A stretch of DNA of 14,874 nt from Cerioporus squamosus (Eukaryota; Basidiomycota; Agaricomycetes; Polyporales; Polyporaceae), in assembly GCA_022592435.1 (NCBI GenBank), contig JABYQS010000715.1:1-14874 (forward strand). Direction: 5' to 3'. Positions within the stretch are counted from its first letter, which is position 1. Each line of letters opens with the position of its first letter. The translations under genes were made by a program, and so were the position numbers. Under the pieces are notes generated by a model, which did no database searches, was not told the DNA's origin, and saw only the letters and a program-made list of their open reading frames with translations. Below are positions 1-7,044 of this stretch, one piece after another.

Positions 1-34
1 GCGCGGTGCGCTGGAGGAGAGGCTGGGTGGACAT
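1..34 (-). CDS. Possible 5' end of a divergent gene, cut by the window edge
   Basis: On the minus strand an ATG at 34-32 opens a frame that stays open to the window edge, reading MSTQPLLQRTA. Only 11 codons are visible, so no family can be named. It is listed because the sequence between it and THO7 looks like a divergent promoter split by a transposon: without the insertion the two start codons would be about 335 bp apart, a normal distance for this gene-dense genome. The ATG has G at -3. It may equally be a chance ATG in a 5' leader. Confidence 0.22.
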   Translation of the reverse strand, partial: MSTQPLLQRTA

Positions 35-283
35 GGCGCAGAGGATGATGTGGGGTGGATAGGGCGAGAAGGCGAGCCTCCCGAGGCGGTCGAGGAATAT
101 TAGGCGGTTCGGTCTAGGTATACAATATTCCAAAGCGGCAGCTCTGCACGAACGTGCTTGTCGTCACTGGCTCGTAGGGGCGCCGTGACGCCCAGCCCGC
201 ACGTGAACGTGTCACCTCGTGTCACACGCCCTCCTCCGGCGCTCACCGCGACAGGCTTGTGCTCGAACCTGCGCGAGACGACC

Positions 284-760
284 GCTACAGCTGTTTTCAC
301 ACCACTTGTCGTTTGGCGCCGCGCCGCGCGGGACGCCACCACCTGCGCTTGCCCTCCACTTGTAACTTCCAACTGCGATATCTCCTCTTCCGCTCAACGT
401 TTCGCCTCACTTTCTTTTGCTACTCGCTCTGCTTGGCTACGCGCATCCAATGATGCCCACGTCGAGAGGAGTCACCCGCTGCAACTTCTCAACTCAGCAC
501 GGCCCCATCCTCAGCCACCGCCGACTTTCACCAACGATATCTCGAAAACTCATGCACAAACCGACCTCGCCATTTCAATGGCGATACCTCGAGGACCGTA
601 TACAGCCACTCAACATGAATTCTCGCGCAATACGTCGCTTCTTCCATACCGCCATGCATCGCGCACACCGCCTCTATGGGCCTCGCTGCTGGGATGAGTA
701 CCGGAGGGCACTGGGACACTCGGGATGGGAGCAGAGGGCTCAGGGGAGGTTTCTGAGGTC
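284..760 (+). repeat. Left terminal inverted repeat (477 bp)
   Basis: This arm is the reverse complement of 1930-2406 with no gaps and three substitutions that I can see, all close together near 696-708, towards the inner end of the arm. The match stops abruptly at both ends: outside position 284 and inside position 760 the two copies have nothing in common. Several long open frames cross the arm, but they appear identically in the other arm and show no family resemblance, so I treat them as a result of GC-rich sequence rather than genes. Confidence 0.95.
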
Positions 761-999
761 GGAGGGATGATATGCAGAGGGGAAATTGGTATGTTATTGT
801 CTGTACCCCCGTGCACCGTGACTGCGTCTGCCTGAGTCCTGCCCTTCCTGAGTCCTGACGCACGATCATCATGGAAGTTGTATGTATGCACTGTACAAAA
901 CCAATTCACATTGTATGCAAACCATATCCTTGCCCCAGGTCATCGTAGAGACTGGGGAGATCTTGCCTTCGCCCACCATATACCAGCGTCTGTTCTATC

Positions 1000-1230
1000 A
1001 TGCCTCGCACGACATCGCGCTCAACAAAACCAGTATCGAATGACCTCCGTTGGGCCATCGTACATATGCGCCATCTTCGGGACATGTCTACAGACGACAT
1101 CTTGCGCTGTACAGGTACGAACCTGCGGACTGTGCAGCGCATCCTCCGGCTCTTTCAGAAGTCCGGGCACATCGCACCACGGAAGTCGAATGAGGCTCGA
1201 GCTGCTATTCTCTCGCAGAACAATGTGAAG
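1000..1230 (+). pseudogene. Truncated transposase: N-terminal helix-turn-helix only
   Basis: The ATG at 1000 opens a frame whose first 75 or so residues resemble the N-terminal homeodomain-like DNA-binding region of fungal Tc1/mariner transposases. A basic start (MPRTTSRSTKP) leads to a helix (SNDLRWAIVHMRHL, residues 13-26) and a helix-turn-helix around residues 30-50 ending RTVQRILRLFQ. In complete relatives a DDE endonuclease domain follows. Here the resemblance ends near 1230, and the frame runs on to a stop at 1606-1608 through Arg- and Cys-rich sequence that looks like the antisense of the neighbouring minus-strand ORF. No catalytic aspartates or glutamate can be placed. The product could still bind the element's ends but should not cut DNA. 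The family assignment is from recognition, not from a search. Confidence 0.7.
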
Positions 1231-1245
1231 GTGTGTACTATATTC

Positions 1246-1566
1246 TCAAGCTTCCGAAAGCTCGATGATGTTGGGCTGGGGAGCAGGAATCTCATGAAGA
1301 TCCTGTGCGTGAGCCAGCTCTGCAGCCGCCACGAGCGCCGCGAGCCCGCCTGCTGGCATGGTGACTGGCGCAGGGAATGTGAACGGCGTGTCGTGGGATG
1401 TGGAGGGAACCGTGGTCTTCTTGACAGGCTTCGGCCTAGGCTTAGGCACCGAACGATGACTCGGATCCTCCTTCTGAGAGGGCGCGTTGGGAGGTGTGAC
1501 CGCAGCCGCACGAGTCCTCAGCGTGTACTGCCAGGAGGGCGCATCAGTCGTCTTCTTGACTGGCAT
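1246..1566 (-). CDS. Unrecognised 106-residue ORF inside the transposon, antisense to the transposase
   Basis: A minus-strand frame runs from an ATG at 1566-1564 to a TGA at 1248-1246. The product is rich in Pro, Ala, Thr and Lys, with two copies of a PVKKTT motif (near residues 2-7 and 47-52), then an Ala-rich stretch (GGLAALVAAAELAHAQ) that could be helical, and an acidic end (IIELSEA). No domain is recognised. Its composition looks more like a real low-complexity eukaryotic protein segment than the Arg- and Cys-rich plus-strand reading of the same DNA. It may be a piece of a host gene picked up by the transposon, perhaps replacing the lost transposase catalytic region. It may also be non-functional. 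Confidence 0.4.
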   Translation of the reverse strand: MPVKKTTDAPSWQYTLRTRAAAVTPPNAPSQKEDPSHRSVPKPRPKPVKKTTVPSTSHDTPFTFPAPVTMPAGGLAALVAAAELAHAQDLHEIPAPQPNIIELSEA

Positions 1567-1929
1567 GGGTCTCGTAGATTATGGATGGCAAAACTAGGAG
1601 CCCCCTGACTCGGAGAGTTGAAGGCGAGACTCGAGAGAGGGCGAGCTGTAAGGTATGAGGGAAGAGAAGCTATGTAGCGCCAAGGAGAGGAAACAATCAA
1701 TCGCTCATGTATACAGGCATCTCGCGTACATGTGCAGCAGCCTGAGCTAGTGGCAATTCAACATAGCATAGCGACGAGACGAACATAGGATGTTGAATTA
1801 GGTGACGATGGTATGTTTGTAACCAATATACATGACTTTGCGTAGGGAGAGGCTGGGACACAGCCAGGGTGGCGGTATGGAAAGTGGAGTCGAAGCCAAC
1901 GAGCAACATACCATGTCGCGACCTTCTAT
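1567..1929. other. Right part of the transposon core, no gene recognised
   Basis: I see no supportable gene here. The only structure noted is a pair of 10-bp inverted segments, AATTCAACAT at 1755-1764 and ATGTTGAATT at 1790-1799, separated by 25 nt. They could form a small hairpin. Confidence 0.45.
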
Positions 1930-2406
1930 GACCTCAGAAACCTCCCCTGAGCCCTCTGCTCCCATCCCGAGTGTCCCAGTACCCGCCGGTATTCATCCCA
2001 GCAGCGAGGCCCATAGAGGCGGTGTGCGCGATGCATGGCGGTATGGAAGAAGCGACGTATTGCGCGAGAATTCATGTTGAGTGGCTGTATACGGTCCTCG
2101 AGGTATCGCCATTGAAATGGCGAGGTCGGTTTGTGCATGAGTTTTCGAGATATCGTTGGTGAAAGTCGGCGGTGGCTGAGGATGGGGCCGTGCTGAGTTG
2201 AGAAGTTGCAGCGGGTGACTCCTCTCGACGTGGGCATCATTGGATGCGCGTAGCCAAGCAGAGCGAGTAGCAAAAGAAAGTGAGGCGAAACGTTGAGCGG
2301 AAGAGGAGATATCGCAGTTGGAAGTTACAAGTGGAGGGCAAGCGCAGGTGGTGGCGTCCCGCGCGGCGCGGCGCCAAACGACAAGTGGTGTGAAAACAGC
2401 TGTAGC
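1930..2406 (-). repeat. Right terminal inverted repeat (477 bp)
   Basis: Mirror copy of 284-760, about 99.4 percent identical by eye (3 differences in 477). Its outer end lies 83 bp from the start codon of the THO7 gene, so part of that gene's promoter is now transposon sequence or lies beyond the element. If both arms were copied into one RNA they could fold into a hairpin with a stem of about 477 bp. Confidence 0.95.
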
Positions 2407-2486
2407 TTTCCTTCTGTCCACCGCGCATCCTTATCCTTCGCGAGGCCTCGCACTCGGTGGCGGACATACTGTCTGCGCGACACGCC

Positions 2487-3692
2487 ATGGCTGCGGAAGA
2501 GAAAGAGTACGTCGCTCCGCCGCTGTCCATCCAGCAAGAAGGTACGCTGCGCGGCCCATCCTCCGCCGAGGGAATAACACCCTCCCACCAGATGCTATCA
2601 TACACACGCGCATAACGAACGACGAGAAGGCCCTCCGTCGCGTGACCAAGAAGTTCCACTCCTACGCCTCCGTCGCATATACTCCGGCCGTCCCCATTTC
2701 CCCCTTGACATCCTCGTCCGTCGACGATGCGCGCGAAGCCTTCCTCCTCGAGCTGGCCTCGTTCCAGCTATCGCTCAAGAAGAGCCTCATGGTGTGTGAG
2801 GCAGAGGCGAGGCAGGTGGAGGAGTATCAGCGAGAGCGAGAACGCATAGGTGCGTTCTCTCAGCTCGCACAGTCCGTCTTTCTGAGGTGATCGTGTGACC
2901 AGCGAACGAACACAGCCGGCTCAAGGACCAGATCGAGGAGCTCAAGTCGACTCTCGAGCAAGCTCAGTTAGAGCGCAAGCAGAAGATCGAGTATGACGTG
3001 ATCGCCGAGAAGGTCAACACACTACCCAACAGGGCGGAGCTCGAGCAGTCAGTCTTGTTCAGGCAAACACGTCGTTACCGTACGCTTATCATCGCATTGC
3101 GCATAGGTCAATACAATCACTCGAGAACGACATGGCTGCCATCCGGGCCGAGGATGAGAACCAGAATCGCACACTCCATGCACAGAAGGCCGCTCTGGAT
3201 ACCGTCATTCGTGATATCAGCCTGTTGAGGCTCATGGGCAAGGAGGGCGCCGCGGAAGAGTCCACGCCGGCACCGGAAACGCAGCCGGGAGATGACGATG
3301 TGGACATGGACGGCACAGCGAGCGTGCGGACGCGGGAGGAGTCGGGCGAGCTGAGGGAGGAACCATCGTCCCGGCATCCGACTAGCAGCACAAAACCTGC
3401 GGAGGATGAGCACGAGTCTGAAGACGAAGTGCCGTTGGCAAAGGCTATCCTCAATCCTGCTGCACGCACGTTCGTTCCAAACACGCGGACGAACACGCCT
3501 ATGGCGACAAGGGGCCGAGGTACTCCCAGTGTCCCGACACCTCAAGTACCAGACGAGGACGACATTGAAATGGGCGAGATCGACGAAGAGGCGAAGAGTC
3601 TGAAGTCTAGGAAGAAAGCGAGAGAAGAGGAGCTCGAGGAGGGGGAGGCTAGTGACCAGAGCAGTGAGCTCTCCGAGCCACCAGACGATTGA
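2487..3692 (+). CDS. THO7: THO complex subunit 7 (Tho7/Mft1 family), mRNA transcription-export factor
   Basis: THO7 is a coiled-coil subunit of the nuclear THO/TREX complex, which couples transcription to mRNP assembly and export. The model has four exons: 2487-2541, 2592-2849, 2903-3047 and 3107-3692, with introns of 50, 53 and 59 nt, all GT...AG and keeping frame, giving 347 residues. Residues 19 to about 155 carry the family core, with DEKALRRVTKKFHSY near the start and then AREAFLLELASFQLSLKKSL. A long heptad-like coiled coil follows (EEYQRERERI, RLKDQIEELKSTLEQAQ). From about residue 200 the protein is acidic and low-complexity, including EELEEGEASDQSS. Animal THOC7 is about 200 residues, so this tail is a long extension. 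The gene's stop lies 77 bp from the stop of the convergent tRNase Z gene. A transposon end sits 83 bp upstream of the ATG. Confidence 0.9.
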
Positions 3693-3769
3693 CCAAGGCA
3701 AGACATTTGTCCTATGCACCGACTACTGTACATACATGCTTGCTTTCTGTATCGCTATTCCCCTGCCGA

Positions 3770-5051
3770 TTATTCCTTCCTTGGTCCAACGTCGAAGCTC
3801 ATTAGATCTCGGGCGCAGACAACCTCGCCTCCATACGTGCCCTCCGCAAGCTCCCGTATGCGACCCATGACGCGCGCTGTCTCCTCGTTCACATCGTCAT
3901 CGCCTGCATACCTTGCCGAGAAGTGATTCAGTACAAGCTTTCTAGCACGTATCCTCCTCGCGAAAGCCCCAGCCATCTGTGGGGTTGAATGCCCCCTCGA
4001 CTTTGCCCTTTCTTCCACAATTTCGTAGGTGTCCGCATCCTTCGTGGCAGGATCTATCCCAGGTAGATGCGCGTTCGTCGCCTCATGGATGAGTAGACAT
4101 GCGTCCTCAGCCAGCCCAGCGATGGGCGACGGGTCGTACGTATCGCCCAGAATGACGATCTTCCGACCAGGCTTCCGCGGCGGTCCATGAAGCACCGTGC
4201 CATCCGAGAGCGTCACAGACTCGCCCTGTTGCAGCTGACGCATGACGGACATGGGGGTCTTCGTCCGCTTCAGCTCGGGGATGTATTTCTGTGGATCCAT
4301 CTTCCCAGGAACAGGCAGCTCGTACACGACGTACCCGACGCACGGAACGGAATGCAGGATCGGCGCGGCGGACACGGTGACGAGTGCGCCTTTGAAGATA
4401 TCGGGCCACAGGCCGTCCGCTTGCGCTATGTTGCGTCCGAGCCTCTCCATCGGGTGCGGGGGGAGCGCCGTATAGTCTCCGTCTGGCGGGTCCGTGGGGA
4501 AGCGGAGCTCGTGCACGACGTAAGGCATGCCAAGCAGGGTGTGCGTGTAGGTGAGTCCGTTGCGGACGTACGCACGTGTGCCCAAAGGGCCGTAAATCTC
4601 CAATGGCTGTTTGGGAGGGCAAATGGGTTCAGCTCTAGAAGGGAGTCATGTGTGCATGTGTACTCACTGGTACGTCCGCAGGAGGAGCGGATACCGCGCG
4701 TGGATCTTCGACGTCTACCGTGCCTCCCGCGCCGTTCAGACGCATCGCGAGCACAGGGAGTACGCCAAAGATGTGGTCGCCTAGGTCAGACAGGCATATG
4801 GTCTATCCTGTCTGAACGCGTGTGGTCAGATGGAGGGGCGACTGACCGTGCGTGTGCGTTATGAAGATCTTCTGTATCCGGCCCATCTTCACGGAGCTCT
4901 TCTGTATCTGGTGTTGTGTTGCCTCGCCGCAATCAAAGAGCCAGACATCTCCGTCAAGGCGCAGGGCTAGAGAGGAGTGGTTCCGCGTCGACGACGGTTG
5001 CGCTGAAGCGCTACCGAGAATCGTTATGTTGACCGAGGAAAGGGTGCTCAT
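3770..5051 (-). CDS. Ribonuclease Z, short form (tRNA 3'-end processing endonuclease)
   Basis: tRNase Z is a zinc-dependent metallo-beta-lactamase-fold enzyme that cuts precursor tRNAs after the discriminator base so that CCA can be added. Three exons on the minus strand, 5051-4847, 4780-4668 and 4606-3770, give 384 residues; introns are 66 and 61 nt. Visible motifs are GSAS at 13-16, FDCGEATQ at 39-46, the metal site HTHGDH at 66-71, HSVPCVGY from 191, GDT at 260-262 (Asp261), IHEAT (His280), GHST (His312) and NHFSARY (His334). All expected zinc ligands are therefore present. The length matches the single-domain short form (ELAC1/bacterial type) rather than the 800-residue long form. I see no clear mitochondrial targeting sequence. 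The Gly codon inside HTHGDH is split by intron 1. The ATG at 5051-5049 gives the natural start and has a TATA sequence 47 bp upstream. Confidence 0.93.
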
Positions 5052-5097
5052 GGTGGACGCACTGAGTGAGCGTTCCTGCACGTCTCGGACTAGTACA

Positions 5098-5103
5098 TAT
5101 ATA
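5098..5103 (-). promoter_or_regulatory. TATA box candidate for the ribonuclease Z gene
   Basis: TATATA lies 47 bp upstream of the minus-strand ATG at 5051, inside the 107-bp gap between that start and the tRNA gene. The spacing suits a short 5' leader. Prediction from position only. Confidence 0.4.
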
Positions 5104-5131
5104 CTAGGCGCCTGTGACTGTCGCGCTGCAC

Positions 5132-5138
5132 ATATATG
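5132..5138 (+). promoter_or_regulatory. TATA-like element upstream of the tRNA gene
   Basis: ATATATG ends 20 bp before the 5' end of the tRNA. Many fungal tRNA genes have an AT-rich TFIIIB contact site in about this place, in addition to the internal A and B boxes. Confidence 0.35.
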
Positions 5139-5158
5139 TTTTTGACGAGCGTCCTTCG

Positions 5159-5243
5159 GTCCCTGTCGATTAGTGGTTAGATCATCACATTGTGGATTTT
5201 TCGCAAGTCTGTGAAGACGCAGGCTCGACTCCTGCCCGGGACA
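5159..5243 (+). tRNA. tRNA-His (anticodon GTG) with a 13-nt intron
   Basis: The sequence folds as a cloverleaf. The acceptor stem GTCCCTG (5159-5165) pairs with CCGGGAC (5236-5242), with one U6-C67 mismatch. The D stem is GATT/GATC (5168-5171, 5180-5183), and the anticodon stem TCACA/TGTGA (5185-5189, 5210-5214) is perfect. The T stem GCAGG/CCTGC closes the loop CTCGACT. The anticodon GTG is at 5192-5194. The 20 nt between the anticodon-stem strands are explained by a normal 7-nt loop plus a 13-nt intron (5196-5208) after position 37, the usual eukaryotic site. The discriminator is A (5243), as in eukaryotic cytosolic tRNA-His. The base before position 1 is G (5158). The B box GGCTCGACTCC is intact. 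CCA is not encoded, as expected. Confidence 0.9.
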
Positions 5244-5248
5244 TGTTA

Positions 5249-5259
5249 TTTTCTCTTTT
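5249..5259 (+). terminator. RNA polymerase III terminator (two T4 runs)
   Basis: Two TTTT runs at 5249-5252 and 5256-5259 begin 6 nt after the tRNA discriminator base, the standard stop signal for RNA polymerase III. Confidence 0.75.
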
Positions 5260-5313
5260 CTGTCTGCCTCCTCCCGCGGGTCTGCTTAAGTTGATACAGT
5301 ACCACCGCCAAAC

Positions 5314-6912
5314 ATGCGAGGACCAGTAACACGCTCCGCCCGTAGATCCCAGGCTTCTTCCAGCAAGCACACTCTCGACCACGATGAGTCGCCAGAGAGC
5401 GCGGACTCGGGCCGGGATGAGGAGATTGAGGAGACTAGCGTTACTCTTCAGGTTAGTACCTGCAGTTTCTGTGGGGAGACCGCCTTAAGATCCATCCGCA
5501 ATGCTCCCTGCAGGCATTACTCAGGCGAGCTTTGAAAGGGGCCAAAAGTCTGGAACGGGAGAATGAGGGATTGCATAAGAAGGTGAAGGCATTGGAAGGC
5601 AAGCTCGAGAGGGTCCAAGACGCGGATGAGCTGTCCGTCAAGCCGAAGAGGAGCAGGAGGGCAGCGGCGTCGGTCTCAGAGTTGCAGAAGGAGGTGCAAA
5701 GACTCCGCAACCAAGTACGAAAGTTAGACAAGGTAGGCAGCCCGATGTGTTTAGGAGGCCGTGCTCTGGCAGGCTGATGCCGTCTACAGTCGAAGGAGAA
5801 GTACAGGAAGAGAGTCCATGAGGTGGAAATCTATCCTTCTTGTTGTTCTTGACATATGCTGAGTCCAATGCGGATCTTGTAGCTCAGCATGAGGGAGGTA
5901 AAGAAGGATGCGGATGAGTTGGTTGACGATGCAGAGTTCGAAGTGGGCGACTCAGCGTATAAGATGCGCAAGGTAAGTCTGTTTTCAGTCCGCAAGCAGT
6001 CTCAACCTTACCCAATGCTACAGCTCTTGCGCGAGTTCCACGACCTCATGGTAGCGAACGTTCTCGGTCAGGATGGCTCGGAAGACTGCCCTATCTGCTT
6101 GGAGCCGCTCCAACTCAAGGAGTGCAGCAGGTCCGTGTCAACGCTCGGCGTACATACTTCAAGCTGACCGGCAATTTAGTTTTCCCTGTGAACATATATA
6201 CTGTAATGGCTGCTTGCTGCAGCTTAAGCCAGTCCCTGACAGCTACCGCGACGACGTGGAGTCGATCCAGTGCCCTACATGCCGGGCCGTCTTCCCCAGG
6301 GACGAGTTGGAAAGCGTCGATCTCACCTCGATCAAACGATGGGATGCGCTGTTGGACGTCGCAAAGAAGTGGGCGAAGATGGACTTGCGGAGACAGGAAG
6401 ACACTAGCGAGGAGGAGGGGGAAGAGGAGTTCATCGACGACGAAGAGACGAATAACGCAAGGTTAGGACGACTGCCATTGGCTCTTTCGCGCGTGTGCTC
6501 ACGGACTTGCCAGCACCACCGTGTCAGAGCACGAGCCATCTAATCCCTTGGATACGTCTCCAGAGCCCGAGAACCAAGAGGCAGAGCCGCAATCCCCTAC
6601 CCGCTTGCGGCGGCGGCTCGCTGTTTCCTCTCCTGATCCTGAGGATTCATCACGGTAAGAGACTGGGTTCGTTGGCGTTACCCATTAAAACGATGTTGAC
6701 GGGTTCTCAAAAGCTCTGTCGGTCTCGAAGATCCCACTGCAGCCGGTGCTGGCACGTCAGCTAACGGAGATCAGCCTGGGACACCGCCACCTCCTGGAGA
6801 AGCTGGCCCGTCTACCCCGAGACGACCTTCTTACTCGCAATCTCCCAGGAAGGATAAACGCAAGATGCTTGAGCAAATGGCTGAGGCTCGGTCGAAGAAA
6901 CAGAGACTGTAA
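5314..6912 (+). CDS. RING-finger protein with coiled coil, probable E3 ubiquitin ligase
   Basis: Eight exons give 402 residues: 5314-5451, 5514-5732, 5790-5822, 5883-5972, 6024-6130, 6180-6461, 6514-6654 and 6714-6912. Introns are 49-62 nt and all GT...AG. The N-terminus is short and Ser/Asp/Glu-rich. A coiled coil follows at about residues 47-155 (LERENEGLHKKVKALEGKLE, LQKEVQRLRNQVRKLDK). A C3HC4 RING has ligands C182, C185, C199, H201, C204, C207, C227 and C230, in the motifs CPICLEPL, FPCEHIYCNGC and CPTC. RING domains recruit an E2 ubiquitin-conjugating enzyme. After the RING come an acidic stretch (TSEEEGEEEFIDDEE), a Ser/Pro-rich linker and a basic Lys/Arg-rich end (SPRKDKRK, ARSKKQRL) that could be a nuclear localisation signal. 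The substrate is unknown. The start codon is 70 bp after the tRNA. Exon 8's acceptor (AAAAG) is the weakest call. Confidence 0.85.
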
Positions 6913-7044
6913 CCTCTCTGGCCTTATCGGGAGGAAAACGTTGCAAGTACATAGATAGGACGCCAATTATTAATGTAGCAGTACTAGTAGGAGGTCGAGG
7001 AACGATATACCCGTGTCATGAAGCCGCGCGGCTACTCAGAACCA

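Larger units (their letters stand above)
288..2402. mobile_element. Tc1/mariner-like transposon with long terminal inverted repeats, probably non-autonomous
   Basis: Two 477-bp arms in inverted orientation (284-760 and 1930-2406) enclose a 1169-bp unique core. The outer ends read TA-CAGCTGTTTTCACACC on the left and its mirror image followed by TA on the right (TA at 286-287 and 2403-2404). This fits Tc1/mariner elements, which duplicate a TA target. The matching GC outside each TA can be chance symmetry of the target or two more bases of element. The core has a helix-turn-helix start of a transposase at 1000 but no DDE catalytic domain, and an unrelated minus-strand ORF. An element of about 2.1 kb without a catalytic domain would need transposase from a full-length relative elsewhere. 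The near-identity of the arms suggests recent insertion or gene conversion. Confidence 0.85.

Noticed and set aside
158..770. Open frames up to 179 codons in the left inverted repeat, and their copies in the right repeat
   Set aside because: They occur in several overlapping frames, are the same in both arms only because the DNA is the same, have no recognisable domain, and the longest starts outside the element.
1755..1799. Small hairpin of 10-bp arms as a terminator or RNA gene
   Set aside because: The loop is 25 nt, the stem is AT-rich, and there is no associated transcript signal. Kept only as a note.
3089..3733. Minus-strand frames of up to 200 codons opposite THO7 exon 4
   Set aside because: They are antisense shadows of the Glu/Asp-rich THO7 tail, seen as Ser/Leu-rich sequence. 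The plus-strand family match is clear.
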